Below the pieces are notes generated by a model that saw only the letters and a program-made list of their open reading frames with translations, was not told the DNA's origin and made no database searches. 64,000 nucleotides of DNA from Arthrobacter sp. B1I2 (GTDB lineage Bacteria > Actinomycetota > Actinomycetes > Actinomycetales > Micrococcaceae): assembly GCF_030816485.1 (NCBI RefSeq), contig NZ_JAUSYC010000001.1, forward strand, positions 2,790,001-2,854,000, given 5' to 3'. Both the position numbers and the translations under genes were made by a program. Of this stretch, positions 1 to 9,943 are shown in pieces. Within the stretch, counting starts at the first letter, position 1. Each line of letters starts with the position of its first letter.

Positions 1-1
1 G

Positions 2-1042
2 GAGAAGCTCGCTTCCGACATCCGCAACATGGGCCTGGACGCCACGGTAGTGGCCGGTTCGGCCCGCGAGGACACCAGCATCTTCGTTCCCGGCTACTCG
101 AAGGACGGCGCCGGCAAGGAGTCGGCGCTGGGCACGGTCCAGCAGTCCTGGGTCCGGCAGAACGCTGCCGGGGCCGTCGCCGGAGCACTGTCCGGAACCA
201 ATGTCACCCTGCTCTTCCTGACGCTGTGCGGAGCGGCACTCCTGACCGGGGCTTCGACAGTGAGCTACATCCGGAAACGCCGCAGCGAGGCCGGCACCCT
301 CCGCGCCATGGGCTGGACCCAGCGGCGGATCCGCAACTGGGTGCTGGAGGAATTCGGTGTCGGGGCAGTGCTGCTTGCCGCCGCCGGCATCGTGCTGAGC
401 CTGCTGAGCTGGAACCTTGCCACCGCACTGGTCTGCGTCGCCGTCCTGGTCCTGTACTGCGGCGCAGCCCTGTTCGCCGCGCAGCAGCTCCGCCACCGCG
501 ATGAGATTGACCAGGAGCCGCAGCATGACGAACGGCTCATCGCGGTCGATTCCCCGCTCACCTTCGCCAACCGGCAGCTGAGCACCAACAAGTTCAATAC
601 GCTGTCCCTGGCTGTCGCGGTCGGCGTCTTCGGTGCCGCCGCAGGCGGGCTCATCGCCCTGCTCATCGACATTCCGCGCGCAGCAGGTGCCAGTGCCCTC
701 AGCGGTTTGGCTGCGGCCAGCGTGACCCTGCCGAGCATCCTGCTGGCGCTTGCCGGAGTGGCCGTGGGACTGGTGCTTACCCTGGTGACGGGCCGCTTTG
801 AGCTCAGCGCCAAGCGGCAGTACCTGGCCATCCTCCAGGCGATGGGCTGGAACCCTGACATGCTCCGCCAGGTCCGGTTGTTTGAAAACGCGCTGGTGGG
901 AACCGTGGCCCTGCCGCTGGGCGTGCTGGGCGCCCTGGGCGTCGGCCTGCTGCTGGCCCCCTACGCCGCCATCTGGGCCGCCGTCGCCGGTCTGCTGGCT
1001 GTACTTTGCTGGATACCGATTGCAACGAAAGTGGTCCGATGA
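2..1042 (+). CDS. ABC transporter permease, FtsX/MacB-like (5' end outside window)
   Basis: The reading frame is open from the first bases of the window, so the N-terminus is missing. The visible 346 codons hold a soluble stretch, then a hydrophobic segment near visible residues 65-90, two more near 120-160, and a second cluster of helices near 200-345. A repeated motif follows the first helix of each block (RAMGWTQRRIR, then QAMGWNPDMLRQ), which is typical of FtsX-type permeases in which a two-helix unit is duplicated. The next gene overlaps its stop codon and encodes the matching ATPase, so the two form an exporter or lipoprotein-handling pair in the membrane. The substrate cannot be read from sequence. 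Confidence 0.85.
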   Translation, partial: EKLASDIRNMGLDATVVAGSAREDTSIFVPGYSKDGAGKESALGTVQQSWVRQNAAGAVAGALSGTNVTLLFLTLCGAALLTGASTVSYIRKRRSEAGTLRAMGWTQRRIRNWVLEEFGVGAVLLAAAGIVLSLLSWNLATALVCVAVLVLYCGAALFAAQQLRHRDEIDQEPQHDERLIAVDSPLTFANRQLSTNKFNTLSLAVAVGVFGAAAGGLIALLIDIPRAAGASALSGLAAASVTLPSILLALAGVAVGLVLTLVTGRFELSAKRQYLAILQAMGWNPDMLRQVRLFENALVGTVALPLGVLGALGVGLLLAPYAAIWAAVAGLLAVLCWIPIATKVVR

Positions 1043-1794
1043 CAAACCCGACGAACGTCCAGCGCAGCCGCAGGAGCGGCTCCAACGAGGTCCCGCTGCA
1101 GACCCGGGCCAACACCATCGTCAAGTCGGCCGACCACGCCACCCCGCTGGAGATGCGCGACATCACCATCCGCTACGGCGGTGGAAAAGGCGGCGCCGAG
1201 GCCGTGAGCGTGGTGGAAGGCTTCGACCTGACCCTGCACGCGGGCGAGATGCACTGCGTCGCCGGCCGAAGCGGCTCCGGCAAGACCAGTATCCTGACCG
1301 TCGGCGCCGGGCTCACCCTGCCGACGTCGGGCCGCGTCTTCTGGGAAGGTGATTCCCTCGAAAGCATGGGCGACGACGAAATCGCCGACCGCCGTCGCGC
1401 GCTGATCGGTTACGTCGACCAGGGCGGCGCCCTGATTGACGGCATGAGCGCGCTCGAGAACGTGCTGTTGCCCGCCGTTCCCGACGGCGAAGTGGACCAG
1501 CGGCGCGACATGGCGAAGGACCTCCTGGACCTGGTGGGCCTGGGCCGCCGCATGCGGCACCGTCCCGCCCAGCTGTCCGGCGGTGAACGGCAGCGCGTGG
1601 CCATCGCGCGTGCACTCATCCTGGGCACCCGGGTCCTGGTGGTGGATGAGCCCACCGCCAGCCTGGACCGCGCCTCCGCGAACCGCATCATCAGCATCCT
1701 GAAGGACACCACCTCGGACGGCATTGCCGTGCTCGTTGCCTCGCACGACCACGAGCTGGTCCGGTTGAGCGATACCCTGACAGAACTGATCTAG
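1039..1794 (+). CDS. ABC transporter ATP-binding protein
   Basis: This is a 251-residue ABC ATPase. Walker A (GRSGSGKT) is at about 76-83, the signature LSGGERQ at 179-185 and Walker B with catalytic glutamate (VLVVDEP) at 199-205, followed by an H-loop histidine in ASHDHE. I start it at the ATG that overlaps the permease stop (ATGA), not at the ATG 33 nt further up, because translational coupling is usual for such pairs. The family (LolD/MacB/FtsE-like) energises FtsX-type permeases. A roughly 35-residue N-terminal extension precedes the ABC domain and is not conserved in the core fold. Confidence 0.88.
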   Translation: MTNPTNVQRSRRSGSNEVPLQTRANTIVKSADHATPLEMRDITIRYGGGKGGAEAVSVVEGFDLTLHAGEMHCVAGRSGSGKTSILTVGAGLTLPTSGRVFWEGDSLESMGDDEIADRRRALIGYVDQGGALIDGMSALENVLLPAVPDGEVDQRRDMAKDLLDLVGLGRRMRHRPAQLSGGERQRVAIARALILGTRVLVVDEPTASLDRASANRIISILKDTTSDGIAVLVASHDHELVRLSDTLTELI

Positions 1795-1829
1795 CCCGCC
1801 CACTCCGCACCGAAGGTAACCGTCCGAAC

Positions 1830-3386
1830 GTGACTGCTCCAGAGAAAACGCCGTTCTACATCACCACGGCCATCACCTACCCCAACGGCGTGCCGCACAT
1901 CGGCCACGCCTACGAGTACATAGCCACCGACGCCATGGCACGCTTCAAGCGCCTGGACGGCTACGACGTGATGTTCCTGACCGGCACGGACGAGCACGGC
2001 ATGAAGATTGCCCAGACCGCCGAAAAAGAGGGCATTACGCCCAAGGAGCTGGTGGACCGCAACGCCGAGGTCTATATGGCCGCCCACGCCGCACTGGGCA
2101 TCAGCTATGACCGCTTCATCCGGACCACGGACGAGGACCACTACGCTGCCTCGCAGGCCATCTGGAAGAAGATGGAAGCGAACGGTGATATCTACCTCTC
2201 CAAGTACGAGGGCTGGTACTCCGTCCGTGACGAAGCCTTCTACGGCGAGGACGACACCGTGGTCAAGGACGACGGCGTGCGCTACTCGAAAGAGACGGAC
2301 ACCGAGGTCACCTGGACGGCGGAGGAGAGCTACTTCTTCCGGCTGTCCGCCTACCAGGACAAGCTGCTGGCACTCTATGAGGCGCAGCCCGAGTTCGGCG
2401 CGCCGCAGTACCGGTTCAACGAGGTGATCTCCTTCGTCAAGCGCGGGCTGGAGGACTTGTCCATCAGCAGGACCACGTTCGACTGGGGCGTTCCGGTTCC
2501 GGCGAACGACAAGCACGTCATGTACGTGTGGGTGGACGCGCTGACCAACTACCTCACAGGGGTGGGCTACCCGGACACCGACTCGGAGATGTTCCGGAAG
2601 TACTGGCCCGCGGACGTGCACATCATCGGCAAGGACATTTCCCGGTTCCACGCCATCTTCTGGCCGGCGTTCCTGATGAGCGCGGGGCTGGAGCTGCCCA
2701 AGCGGGTGATGATCCACGGGTTCCTGCACAACAACGGCGTCAAGATGTCCAAGTCGCTGGGCAACGTGGTGGCCCCCGCCGACTTCGTAGCGCAGTACGG
2801 CCTTGACCAGGTGCGGTTCTTCTTCCTGCGCGAGGTACCGTTCGGCGCCGACGGCAGCTACAACCACGAGGCCATCGTGGGCCGGATGAACTCTGACCTG
2901 GCCAACAACTTCGGCAACCTGGCCCAGCGCTCCCTGTCCATGGTGGCCAAGAACTGCGGCGCGGCCGTGCCCGCCCCGGGGGATTTCACGGCCGAAGACA
3001 CCGCCATCCTGACGCAGGCGAATCATTTGCTCGAGGCCGCCCGCGCCGCCTTCGACAAACAGGAATTCAGCCGTGCCCTGGAAGCAATGTGGCATGTCCT
3101 GGGGGACACCAATGCCTACTTCGCCGAGCAGGCACCCTGGGTCCTGCGGAAGACCGACGTCGAACGCATGAACACCGTGCTGTACGTGACCCTGGAAGTG
3201 CTGAGGATCGTGGCGCTCCTGGCGCAGCCCGTCATGCCGAACGCCACGGCCAAGCTCCTGGACGCCCTGGGGCTGCCGGAGGGCGGCGCCCGCCAGTTCA
3301 CTGCGATCGCCACCCCGATCGTTCCAGGTACCGAACTGCCCGCACCCACGCCCGTGTTCCCCAAATTCGAGGAACCGGCGGAGTAA
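1830..3386 (+). CDS. metG: Methionyl-tRNA synthetase
   Basis: The 518-residue class I synthetase charges tRNA-Met with methionine in the cytoplasm. The HIGH motif is at residues 23-26 (PHIGH) and KMSKS at 305-309. The connective region lacks the paired zinc-binding cysteines seen in the E. coli-type enzyme, which fits the shorter zinc-free form common in Actinobacteria. There is no C-terminal tRNA-binding (OB-fold) extension. The start is GTG, 35 nt after the preceding ABC gene. Confidence 0.95.
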   Translation: MTAPEKTPFYITTAITYPNGVPHIGHAYEYIATDAMARFKRLDGYDVMFLTGTDEHGMKIAQTAEKEGITPKELVDRNAEVYMAAHAALGISYDRFIRTTDEDHYAASQAIWKKMEANGDIYLSKYEGWYSVRDEAFYGEDDTVVKDDGVRYSKETDTEVTWTAEESYFFRLSAYQDKLLALYEAQPEFGAPQYRFNEVISFVKRGLEDLSISRTTFDWGVPVPANDKHVMYVWVDALTNYLTGVGYPDTDSEMFRKYWPADVHIIGKDISRFHAIFWPAFLMSAGLELPKRVMIHGFLHNNGVKMSKSLGNVVAPADFVAQYGLDQVRFFFLREVPFGADGSYNHEAIVGRMNSDLANNFGNLAQRSLSMVAKNCGAAVPAPGDFTAEDTAILTQANHLLEAARAAFDKQEFSRALEAMWHVLGDTNAYFAEQAPWVLRKTDVERMNTVLYVTLEVLRIVALLAQPVMPNATAKLLDALGLPEGGARQFTAIATPIVPGTELPAPTPVFPKFEEPAE

Positions 3387-3438
3387 TCTCCCCGTGGGAC
3401 TGCCGACGGATGCGCTCGTGTCCAAAAGCTGAGACGGC

Positions 3439-3469
3439 TTGACCAGCATGTGGATGTCTTGGCTAGGCT
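3439..3469 (+). promoter_or_regulatory. Probable leaderless promoter of leuB
   Basis: A -35-like TTGACC (3439-3444) is followed, after a long 19-nt spacer, by TAGGCT (3464-3469). Six bases separate that -10 element from the ATG at 3476. No convincing Shine-Dalgarno sequence precedes the ATG. Transcription would begin at or next to the start codon, a pattern common in Actinobacteria. Confidence 0.5.
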
Positions 3470-3475
3470 GAAAAC

Positions 3476-4528
3476 ATGAGCGCATCCTCCATCGATCTTG
3501 CAGTTATTCCCGGCGACGGCATCGGCCCCGAGGTCATTGCCGAGGCCCTCAAAGTCCTGGAAAAGGCTGTCGCGGCGGAGGGCGTGGAGCTCAAGCCGAC
3601 GCACTACGAACTCGGGGCCGAGCACTGGCTTCGCACGGGGGAGACGCTGCCGGACGAAGTCCTGGCGGACCTGAAGACGCGCGACGCCATCCTCTTCGGC
3701 GCAGTGGGCGCCGCGCCGGGCGACACCCGCATCCCGTCCGGAATCATCGAGCGTGAGCTGCTCCTCAAGCTCCGCTTCAGCCTGGACCACTACGTTAACC
3801 TGCGGCCCTCGCGGCTCTACGGAACTGTCGGCAGCCCGCTGGCCAACCCCGGCACCATCGACTTCATTGTGGTGCGCGAAGGAACCGAAGGCCCCTACGT
3901 CGGCAATGGCGGTACCCTGCGCGCAGGGACCCCGCACGAGGTAGCCACCGAGGTCTCCCTGAACACCGCCCACGGCGTGGCCCGCGTGGTCCGTGACGCC
4001 TTCCGCCGCGCGAGCCTCCGTGAGCGCAAGCACGTCACCCTGGTGCACAAGCACAATGTCCTGGTCTTCGCGGGGCACCTGTGGAAGCGGACCGTTGAAG
4101 CCGTTGCCCAGGAGTTCCCGGAGGTTACCCACGATTACCTGCACGTGGATGCCGCCACCATCTTCATGGTCACCAACCCGTCGCGCTTCGACGTGATCGT
4201 CACTGACAACCTGTTCGGTGACATCATCACCGACCTCGCCGCGGCCATCACCGGCGGCATCGGCCTGGCCGCATCCGGCAACATCAACATGGACCGCACC
4301 GCGCCGTCCATGTTCGAGCCCGTCCACGGTTCCGCGCCGGACATCGCAGGCCAGGGCAAGGCAGATCCCACCGCGGCCATCCTCTCCGCGGCCCTCCTGC
4401 TGGACCACCTGGGCTACGCGCAAGCTGCCCGCAGGATCGAAGCGGCAGTGGTTGCCGACGTCGAAAAGCGCGATGGAACCGCACGCAGCACCAGCGCCGT
4501 GGGCGATGCCATCGCCGCAGGTCTGTAG
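3476..4528 (+). CDS. leuB: 3-isopropylmalate dehydrogenase
   Basis: This 350-residue NAD-dependent enzyme oxidises and decarboxylates 3-isopropylmalate to 2-ketoisocaproate, the last step specific to leucine synthesis. The N-terminal [12 protein letters not shown], the substrate-binding [12 protein letters not shown] segment, the metal-binding [10 protein letters not shown] and the C-terminal [12 protein letters not shown] are all present. It lies directly before ilvE, which carries out the final transamination. leuC and leuD lie about 13 kb further on, so the pathway is split over the window. Confidence 0.96.
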   Translation: MSASSIDLAVIPGDGIGPEVIAEALKVLEKAVAAEGVELKPTHYELGAEHWLRTGETLPDEVLADLKTRDAILFGAVGAAPGDTRIPSGIIERELLLKLRFSLDHYVNLRPSRLYGTVGSPLANPGTIDFIVVREGTEGPYVGNGGTLRAGTPHEVATEVSLNTAHGVARVVRDAFRRASLRERKHVTLVHKHNVLVFAGHLWKRTVEAVAQEFPEVTHDYLHVDAATIFMVTNPSRFDVIVTDNLFGDIITDLAAAITGGIGLAASGNINMDRTAPSMFEPVHGSAPDIAGQGKADPTAAILSAALLLDHLGYAQAARRIEAAVVADVEKRDGTARSTSAVGDAIAAGL

Positions 4529-4591
4529 CCCGCGCCGGGGCCTCCGGCATCGGGCGTAAGCTTGTCTCGAATCACCAAATGCCGCCTCGCC

Positions 4592-4605
4592 GTTCAGCGC
4601 TGAAC
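4592..4605. promoter_or_regulatory. Perfect 14-bp palindrome upstream of ilvE
   Basis: GTTCAGCGCTGAAC is a perfect inverted repeat. It lies between a -10-like TAAGCT (4557-4562) and the ilvE ribosome binding site GGAGGA just before the ATG at 4633. It could be an operator or a short hairpin in the leader. No regulator can be assigned to it. Confidence 0.4.
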
Positions 4606-4632
4606 CCCGGGGCGGCCGATCGTGGAGGAACC

Positions 4633-5745
4633 ATGACCCAGACCGCCCATGGCGTCGAATTCACCCGGCAGCCCTCGGCCAACCCGAAGTCTGCCGAAGA
4701 GCGTGCAGCCGTCCTGGCGAACCCGGGATTCGGCAACTACTTCACCGACCACACCGCCATCGTCGACTACAGCGTGGACGCGGACGGCAACGGCGGCTGG
4801 CACGATCCCCGGATCGAACCCTACGGTCCGATCGTCCTCGATCCCTCCGCAGCGGTCTTCCACTACGGCCAGGAGATCTTCGAAGGGCTCAAGGCGTACC
4901 GGCATGCCGACGGATCCATCTGGACCTTCCGGCCCGAGGCGAACGCTGCACGCCTGAACAAGTCCGCCCGCAGGCTGGCCCTGCCGGAACTTCCCGCGGA
5001 GTACTTCCTGGGCGCCATCCGCGAACTGGTGGCCGTGGACAAGGAATGGGTTCCCTCCGGCGACGGCGAGGCCCTGTACCTGCGGCCCTTCATGATCGCC
5101 ACCGAGGCCTTCCTCGGCGTCCGGGCCGCCCGTGAGGTGTCCTTCCGGGTGATCGCCTCGCCCGCCGGCAACTACTTCGGCGGCGAACTCAAGCCGGTGT
5201 CCATCTGGATCTCGCGGCAGTATGCGCGTGCCGGCCGCGGCGGCACCGGTGACGCAAAGTGCGGCGGCAACTACGCCGCCTCGCTGATCGCCCAGCAGGA
5301 GGCCGAGGCCAACGGCTGCAAGCAGGTCCTCTTCCTGGACCAGGCCAACGACAATGCCGTGGAAGAACTGGGCGGCATGAACGTCTTCTTCGTCATGAAG
5401 GACGGCTCGCTCGCCACGCCGGCGCTGACCGGAACCATCCTGGAAGGCGTCACCCGGATGTCCGTGATCCAGGTGGCCAAGGACATGGGCCGCGAGGTGG
5501 CCGAGCGCAAGATCACCCTCGACGAATGGCGCGACGGCGTTGCCGCCGGCGACATCACCGAGGTGTTCGCCTGCGGCACCGCAGCCGTGATCACTCCGAT
5601 TGGGGTGCTGAAGGACGCCACCGAGTTCATCGGCTCGGAGGACGCCAAGGCGGGGGAGACCACCATGGCCATCCGGGAAAAGCTCCTGGGCATCCAGACC
5701 GGCGCGGAGCCGGACACCCACGGCTGGCTGACCCGCCTGGCGTAG
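4633..5745 (+). CDS. ilvE: Branched-chain amino acid aminotransferase
   Basis: The 370-residue fold-type IV PLP enzyme interconverts leucine, isoleucine and valine with their 2-keto acids. The PLP-binding lysine is residue 209, in AKCGGNYAASL, and the EGLKAYR and FACGTAAVITP segments match the family. I chose the ATG at 4633 because GGAGGA lies a few bases upstream; an in-frame ATG at 4579 would add 18 residues without such a site. It follows leuB with 104 bp between them. Confidence 0.94.
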   Translation: MTQTAHGVEFTRQPSANPKSAEERAAVLANPGFGNYFTDHTAIVDYSVDADGNGGWHDPRIEPYGPIVLDPSAAVFHYGQEIFEGLKAYRHADGSIWTFRPEANAARLNKSARRLALPELPAEYFLGAIRELVAVDKEWVPSGDGEALYLRPFMIATEAFLGVRAAREVSFRVIASPAGNYFGGELKPVSIWISRQYARAGRGGTGDAKCGGNYAASLIAQQEAEANGCKQVLFLDQANDNAVEELGGMNVFFVMKDGSLATPALTGTILEGVTRMSVIQVAKDMGREVAERKITLDEWRDGVAAGDITEVFACGTAAVITPIGVLKDATEFIGSEDAKAGETTMAIREKLLGIQTGAEPDTHGWLTRLA

Positions 5746-5833
5746 TCCATCCACTTTCCGGACGTACGACGGCGCCTGCCGGACTTTGGTCCGTGCGGGC
5801 CCCGTTCTGCGTTCCCGCCGGCAGCTTTTCCTG

Positions 5834-5882
5834 GGCTTGTTCGCAGAACGCGACCTTCAAGGGTTGGCTTTGCGAACAAGCC
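5834..5882. repeat. Intergenic 12-bp inverted repeat, ilvE to metallo-hydrolase gene
   Basis: GGCTTGTTCGCA (5834-5845) pairs perfectly with TGCGAACAAGCC (5871-5882) across a 25-nt spacer. The right arm is not followed by a T-run, so a normal intrinsic terminator is unlikely. The surrounding 220 bp (5746-5965) has no supported gene. It may be a hairpin in the ilvE 3' end or a dispersed chromosomal repeat. Confidence 0.5.
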
Positions 5883-5965
5883 TGGGACGGACGCGTGCCG
5901 GATCTCCAACAGGCCGCCGGCGGTCCGGGCTGGGGAGGGGCGGCCCGGGATGCAAGGATGGGTCA

Positions 5966-6781
5966 GTGACCTCAGTAACCGGCCTGCGGCGCAGTTCCGC
6001 ACTGACCCAGTTCATCCTGGCCCCCAACCCCGGCCCCATGAGCCTGGACGGGACCAACTCGTACCTCCTGCGTGCCCCGGGCCATTCCGCCGTGGTGATT
6101 GTGGACCCCGGCCCCAATGACGAAGCGCATCTGGCTGCGCTGGCCGGAGCCGGCGCCGTCGAACTGGTTCTGGTGACCCACCGGCACGCGGACCACACGG
6201 CGGGTTCTGCCCGCCTGTACCAACTCACGGGTGCACCGGTCCGGGCCGCCGATTCCAGCCACTGCCACGGCGGCGGGGAACCGCTGGGCAACGGGGAAGT
6301 CATCCAGGCGGCAGGGCTGGACATCACAGTGCTGGCCACACCCGGCCACACCTCGGATTCCGTCTGCTTCCACCTGCCGGCGGACGGGCCATCCGGTTCC
6401 GTGCTGACGGGGGATACGGTCCTTGGCCGTGGCACCACCGTCCTGGACTATCCGGACGGCACCCTGGGTGACTACCTTGCGTCCCTGGACCGCCTCGAAG
6501 CGCTGGGTCCCGCAATTGTCCTGCCGGCGCACGGCCCGGTGCTGCCGTCCCTTGAAGCCATCGCCCGAGACTACCGGAGCCACCGGGAAGAACGGCTGGC
6601 CCAGATCCGCGCGGCGCTCCACCGGCTGGGCCGGGACGCATCCGTGGGGGAGGTGGCTGACGCCGTCTATTCCAACGTCGGACCTTCCGTCCGGCGTGCG
6701 GCCGAACTGTCCGTGGCCGCGCAGCTTTCCTACCTGCGCGGCGGCGGTATCGAGGGGCAGGCGACGCCGGCGGGACGGTAG
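5966..6781 (+). CDS. Metallo-beta-lactamase-fold hydrolase
   Basis: The 271-residue protein has the metal-binding motif THRHADH (H72, H74, D76, H77), a later histidine in TPGHTSDS, an aspartate in GDTV and a terminal histidine in PAHGP. The C-terminal 80 residues look like the small helical domain of LACTB2-like members, which can act on nucleic acids or thioesters; the substrate is unknown. An upstream in-frame ATG at 5786 exists. I prefer GTG at 5966 because conserved sequence begins there and an AAGGAT element ends 6 nt before it. Confidence 0.82.
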   Translation: MTSVTGLRRSSALTQFILAPNPGPMSLDGTNSYLLRAPGHSAVVIVDPGPNDEAHLAALAGAGAVELVLVTHRHADHTAGSARLYQLTGAPVRAADSSHCHGGGEPLGNGEVIQAAGLDITVLATPGHTSDSVCFHLPADGPSGSVLTGDTVLGRGTTVLDYPDGTLGDYLASLDRLEALGPAIVLPAHGPVLPSLEAIARDYRSHREERLAQIRAALHRLGRDASVGEVADAVYSNVGPSVRRAAELSVAAQLSYLRGGGIEGQATPAGR

Positions 6782-6791
6782 GGTAGGAGCC

Positions 6792-7568
6792 ATGCGTATT
6801 GCCAGGTTTGTAGTCGATTCCGATCCCCTGTACGGCGTTGTGGAAGGTGATCCGGGCAGTGAGGAAATCACTGTCATCCACGGCGACCCCTTCTTCAACG
6901 GCGTGGAGCGCACCACTGTGCGCCACAAGCTGGAGGACGTCCGGCTGCTGGCGCCGATCATCCCGCGGAGCAAGGTGATCGGCGTGGGCCGGAACTTCGT
7001 GGAGCACGCCCATGAGCTCGGCAACGAGGTCCCCGCCCAGCCGCTGCTGTTCCTGAAGCCCAACACCGCCGTCGTGGGTCCCAACGACCCCGTGGTGCTG
7101 CCGGAATTCTCGGAAGAGGTCTCCTTCGAAGCTGAACTGTGCGTGGTAATCGGCCGTATCTGCAAGGACGTGCCGGAAGACCGTGTGGACGATGTCATCT
7201 TCGGTTACACCTGCGGCAACGACCTCACCGCCCGCGATGTCCAGAAAACGGACCTGCAGTGGACCCGTGCCAAGGGCTTTGACACCTCCGCGCCGCTGGG
7301 GCCCTGGATCGAGACGGACCTGGATACGGAGGACCTGCAGATCCAGGGCAGGCTCAACGGTGAGGTGCGCCAGGACGGCAGCACCAGCCAGATGATCCGC
7401 GGCGTGCGCGAACTGGTGTCCGTGGTGTCGCAGGCGTTTACCCTGCTGCCGGGCGATGTGATCATGACCGGCACGCCCGCCGGCGTGGGGCTGGTCAAGG
7501 AGGGTGACCGTTTCGAGGTGGAAATCGAGGGCATCGGCCGGCTGTCCAACCCCATCGTCCGCCGCTAG
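6792..7568 (+). CDS. Fumarylacetoacetate hydrolase (FAH) family protein
   Basis: The 258-residue protein carries the FAH-fold catalytic domain, with metal-ligand glutamates in [10 protein letters not shown], an aspartate and lysine in the following [12 protein letters not shown] region, and the MTGTPAGVG loop. Members hydrolyse or hydrate acylpyruvates such as fumarylpyruvate, or decarboxylate oxaloacetate. The exact substrate cannot be told. It begins 10 nt after the metallo-hydrolase stop, and TAGGGT lies 7 nt before its ATG. Confidence 0.88.
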   Translation: MRIARFVVDSDPLYGVVEGDPGSEEITVIHGDPFFNGVERTTVRHKLEDVRLLAPIIPRSKVIGVGRNFVEHAHELGNEVPAQPLLFLKPNTAVVGPNDPVVLPEFSEEVSFEAELCVVIGRICKDVPEDRVDDVIFGYTCGNDLTARDVQKTDLQWTRAKGFDTSAPLGPWIETDLDTEDLQIQGRLNGEVRQDGSTSQMIRGVRELVSVVSQAFTLLPGDVIMTGTPAGVGLVKEGDRFEVEIEGIGRLSNPIVRR

Positions 7569-7608
7569 GCCTGTCCGCTGGGCGGAAGGCCGGACCCGGC
7601 CAGGCGGG

Positions 7609-7614
7609 TAAAGT
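7609..7614 (+). promoter_or_regulatory. Candidate -10 element for gltX
   Basis: TAAAGT ends 10 nt before the gltX ATG. No Shine-Dalgarno sequence lies in between and no good -35 element is visible. If used, the transcript would have almost no leader. Confidence 0.4.
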
Positions 7615-7624
7615 TGAAGCCACT

Positions 7625-9139
7625 ATGACTATCGCTTCTTCGTCACCTGCCGCCGCTATCCCGCCCGTTACCGCCGAGACGCCCGTCCGGGTCCGTTTCT
7701 GCCCCTCACCCACGGGTACCCCGCACGTTGGACTGATCCGCACAGCGCTGTTCAACTGGGCCTACGCGCGCCACACCAAAGGCACGCTGGTCTTCCGGAT
7801 CGAGGACACGGATGCGGCGCGGGACAGCGAGGAAAGCTACCACCAGCTGCTGGACGCACTGAAGTGGCTGGGCATCGACTGGGACGAGGGCGTGGAAGTC
7901 GGTGGCCCGCACGAGCCGTACCGGCAGTCCCAGCGCGGCGACATCTACCAGGACGTCATCAAGCGTCTGCATGACGGCGGGTTCATCTACGAGTCCTTCT
8001 CCACCCCGGAGGAGATCGAGGCACGCCACCGTGCCGCCGGCCGGGACCCGAAGCTTGGCTACGACGGCTTTGACCGGCACCTGACAGAGGAGCAGTTGGC
8101 ACAGTACCGGGCAGAGGGCCGGCAGGCTGTCCTTCGCCTGCGCATGCCGGACGAGGACATCACGTTCACCGACCTGGTCCGCGGCGACATCACGTTCAAA
8201 GCCGGGTCCGTCCCCGACTTCGCGGTGGTGCGGGCCAACGGCGCACCGCTGTACACCCTGGTCAACCCCGTGGACGACGCGCTGATGGGCATCACCCACG
8301 TGCTGCGCGGCGAGGACCTGCTGAGCTCCACCCCGCGCCAGATCGCGCTCTACCGGGCGCTGTATGCCATCGGCGTTGCCGAGTACATGCCGGAGTTCGG
8401 CCACCTGCCCTACGTCATGGGCCAGGGCAACAAGAAGCTTTCCAAGCGGGACCCCGAGTCCAGCCTTTTCCTCCACCGCGAGCGGGGCTTCATCCCTGAA
8501 GGGCTGCTCAACTACCTGTCCCTGCTGGGCTGGTCCCTCAGCGCGGACGAGGACATCTTCACCGTGGAGCAGCTCGTGGAGCACTTCGATATCCATGACG
8601 TCCTGGGCAACCCGGCCCGCTTCGACCTGAAGAAGGCCGAGGCCATCAACGGCACGCACGTCCGGATGCTCGAGCCCAAGGTGTTCCGCGACCGGGTGGT
8701 GCACTACCTGCGCGAAGCCGGCCTGGTGGGGGAGATCCTGACCGACCGCGAAGAGGAGATCCTCACCGAAGCGGCGCCCCTGGTCCAGGAGCGCATCACG
8801 CTGCTGGGCGAGGCGCCTGAGATGCTGGCGTTCCTGTTCAAGGCCGACGACGCCATTGACATCGCCGACGACGCGCGCAAGGGCCTTCCCGCCAACCTTC
8901 CCGAGGTGCTCGATACCGCCATCGCCGCGCTGGAACCGGTGGCCGACTGGTCGGCAGAAAACATCCAGGCTGCCCTCAAGCAGGCCCTGGTGGAGGACAT
9001 GGGGATCAAGCCGCGGCTGGCCTTCGGGCCCGTGCGCACGGCTGTGTCCGGCCGGCGCGTTTCGCCGCCGCTGTTCGAGTCCATGGTCATCCTGGGCAAG
9101 GAGTCGTCGCTCAGCCGGCTCCGGGCCTTCCGCGGCTGA
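7625..9139 (+). CDS. gltX: Glutamyl-tRNA synthetase
   Basis: The 504-residue class Ib synthetase charges tRNA-Glu. The HIGH-type motif is in [11 protein letters not shown] near residue 30 and KLSKR is at 271-275. In bacteria without glutaminyl-tRNA synthetase this enzyme also misacylates tRNA-Gln, which GatCAB then amidates. Both cognate tRNA genes lie within 3 kb downstream. The stop codon overlaps the start of the HAD gene (TGATG). Confidence 0.95.
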   Translation: MTIASSSPAAAIPPVTAETPVRVRFCPSPTGTPHVGLIRTALFNWAYARHTKGTLVFRIEDTDAARDSEESYHQLLDALKWLGIDWDEGVEVGGPHEPYRQSQRGDIYQDVIKRLHDGGFIYESFSTPEEIEARHRAAGRDPKLGYDGFDRHLTEEQLAQYRAEGRQAVLRLRMPDEDITFTDLVRGDITFKAGSVPDFAVVRANGAPLYTLVNPVDDALMGITHVLRGEDLLSSTPRQIALYRALYAIGVAEYMPEFGHLPYVMGQGNKKLSKRDPESSLFLHRERGFIPEGLLNYLSLLGWSLSADEDIFTVEQLVEHFDIHDVLGNPARFDLKKAEAINGTHVRMLEPKVFRDRVVHYLREAGLVGEILTDREEEILTEAAPLVQERITLLGEAPEMLAFLFKADDAIDIADDARKGLPANLPEVLDTAIAALEPVADWSAENIQAALKQALVEDMGIKPRLAFGPVRTAVSGRRVSPPLFESMVILGKESSLSRLRAFRG

Positions 9140-9879
9140 TGACCACTGCCAGCGAGGCGGCACGCGCCGGCGTGCTGAACACACCGTTCGGTATTGTCCG
9201 CGGCGTCCTGTTCGACATCGACGACACCCTGGTGGACCTCGAATATTCCATGACCACTGCCCTGCGCGAGGTCAGCGAACACCTCCTGCCCGGCCTGGAC
9301 CAGGCCGGGTGGGAGCGGTTCGGGCGCATCTTCACCCACGAAACCACGCATTACTACGACCGCTACCTGGCCGGAGAGCTGACGTTCAACGAACAACGCC
9401 TGCTCCGGGGGCGGGCAGCCTTGGGGCACTTCGGGGTTGAGCTGGCAGACGGCGAGGAATCGCACCACTGGCTCACGGCCTACATGGAGAAGCAGCCCGC
9501 CTACGTGAAGCCGTTCCCCGATGTGCTGCCCCTCCTGGATGTCCTGGACAGTGCCGGCGTCCCCTACGGTGCGGTCAGCAACAACGTCCATGACTACCAG
9601 CGGGCCAAGCTCGACACCGCCGGCCTGGAACGGGTGACCCACCTGGTGGGTACGGACACCCTTGGCGTGGCCAAGCCGGATCCCGCAATGTACCTCGAAG
9701 GGGTCCGGCTCCTTGGTACTGCCCCCGGCGAAACGCTCTATGTGGGTGACAACCGGCTGCTGGACGCGGAAGGCTCGACGGCGGCCGGCCTGCTGGGTGT
9801 CTGGCTCAACCGTATGGGTGAGGTTGTGGAGGGCTTCGAGGGCAGCATGGTGGCGTCCCTTGAGGAACTGCTGAAATAA
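9139..9879 (+). CDS. HAD-family hydrolase
   Basis: The 246-residue protein shows HAD motif I (DIDDT at 26-30, nucleophile D26 and acid D28), motif II near the SNN of AVSNNV, a motif III lysine in VAKPDP and motif IV in VGDNRLLDAEG. A helical cap follows motif I, as in the YjjG/phosphoglycolate phosphatase group. It probably removes phosphate from a small metabolite. It is translationally coupled to gltX and ends just before a strong terminator. Confidence 0.87.
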   Translation: MTTASEAARAGVLNTPFGIVRGVLFDIDDTLVDLEYSMTTALREVSEHLLPGLDQAGWERFGRIFTHETTHYYDRYLAGELTFNEQRLLRGRAALGHFGVELADGEESHHWLTAYMEKQPAYVKPFPDVLPLLDVLDSAGVPYGAVSNNVHDYQRAKLDTAGLERVTHLVGTDTLGVAKPDPAMYLEGVRLLGTAPGETLYVGDNRLLDAEGSTAAGLLGVWLNRMGEVVEGFEGSMVASLEELLK

Positions 9880-9890
9880 CCGGCCCGCCG

Positions 9891-9933
9891 GAACCGCCGC
9901 CCTGTTTGAAGGGCGGCGGTTCCGGCGTTTTTT
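9891..9933. terminator. Intrinsic terminator after the HAD gene
   Basis: A perfect 13-bp stem (9891-9903 with 9910-9922) has a 6-nt loop and is followed by six T at 9928-9933. It lies between two convergent genes and may stop transcripts from both sides, although the T-run favours the plus strand. Confidence 0.88.
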
Positions 9934-9943
9934 GCTTCTGCTG

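Noticed and set aside
1791..3485. 564-codon open frame antisense to metG
   Set aside because: Its sequence is a histidine-, valine- and glycine-rich shadow of metG; such antisense frames occur across the whole GC-rich window.
4529..4632. Leader peptide before ilvE
   Set aside because: No short frame with a start, a ribosome site and a run of branched-chain codons is visible.
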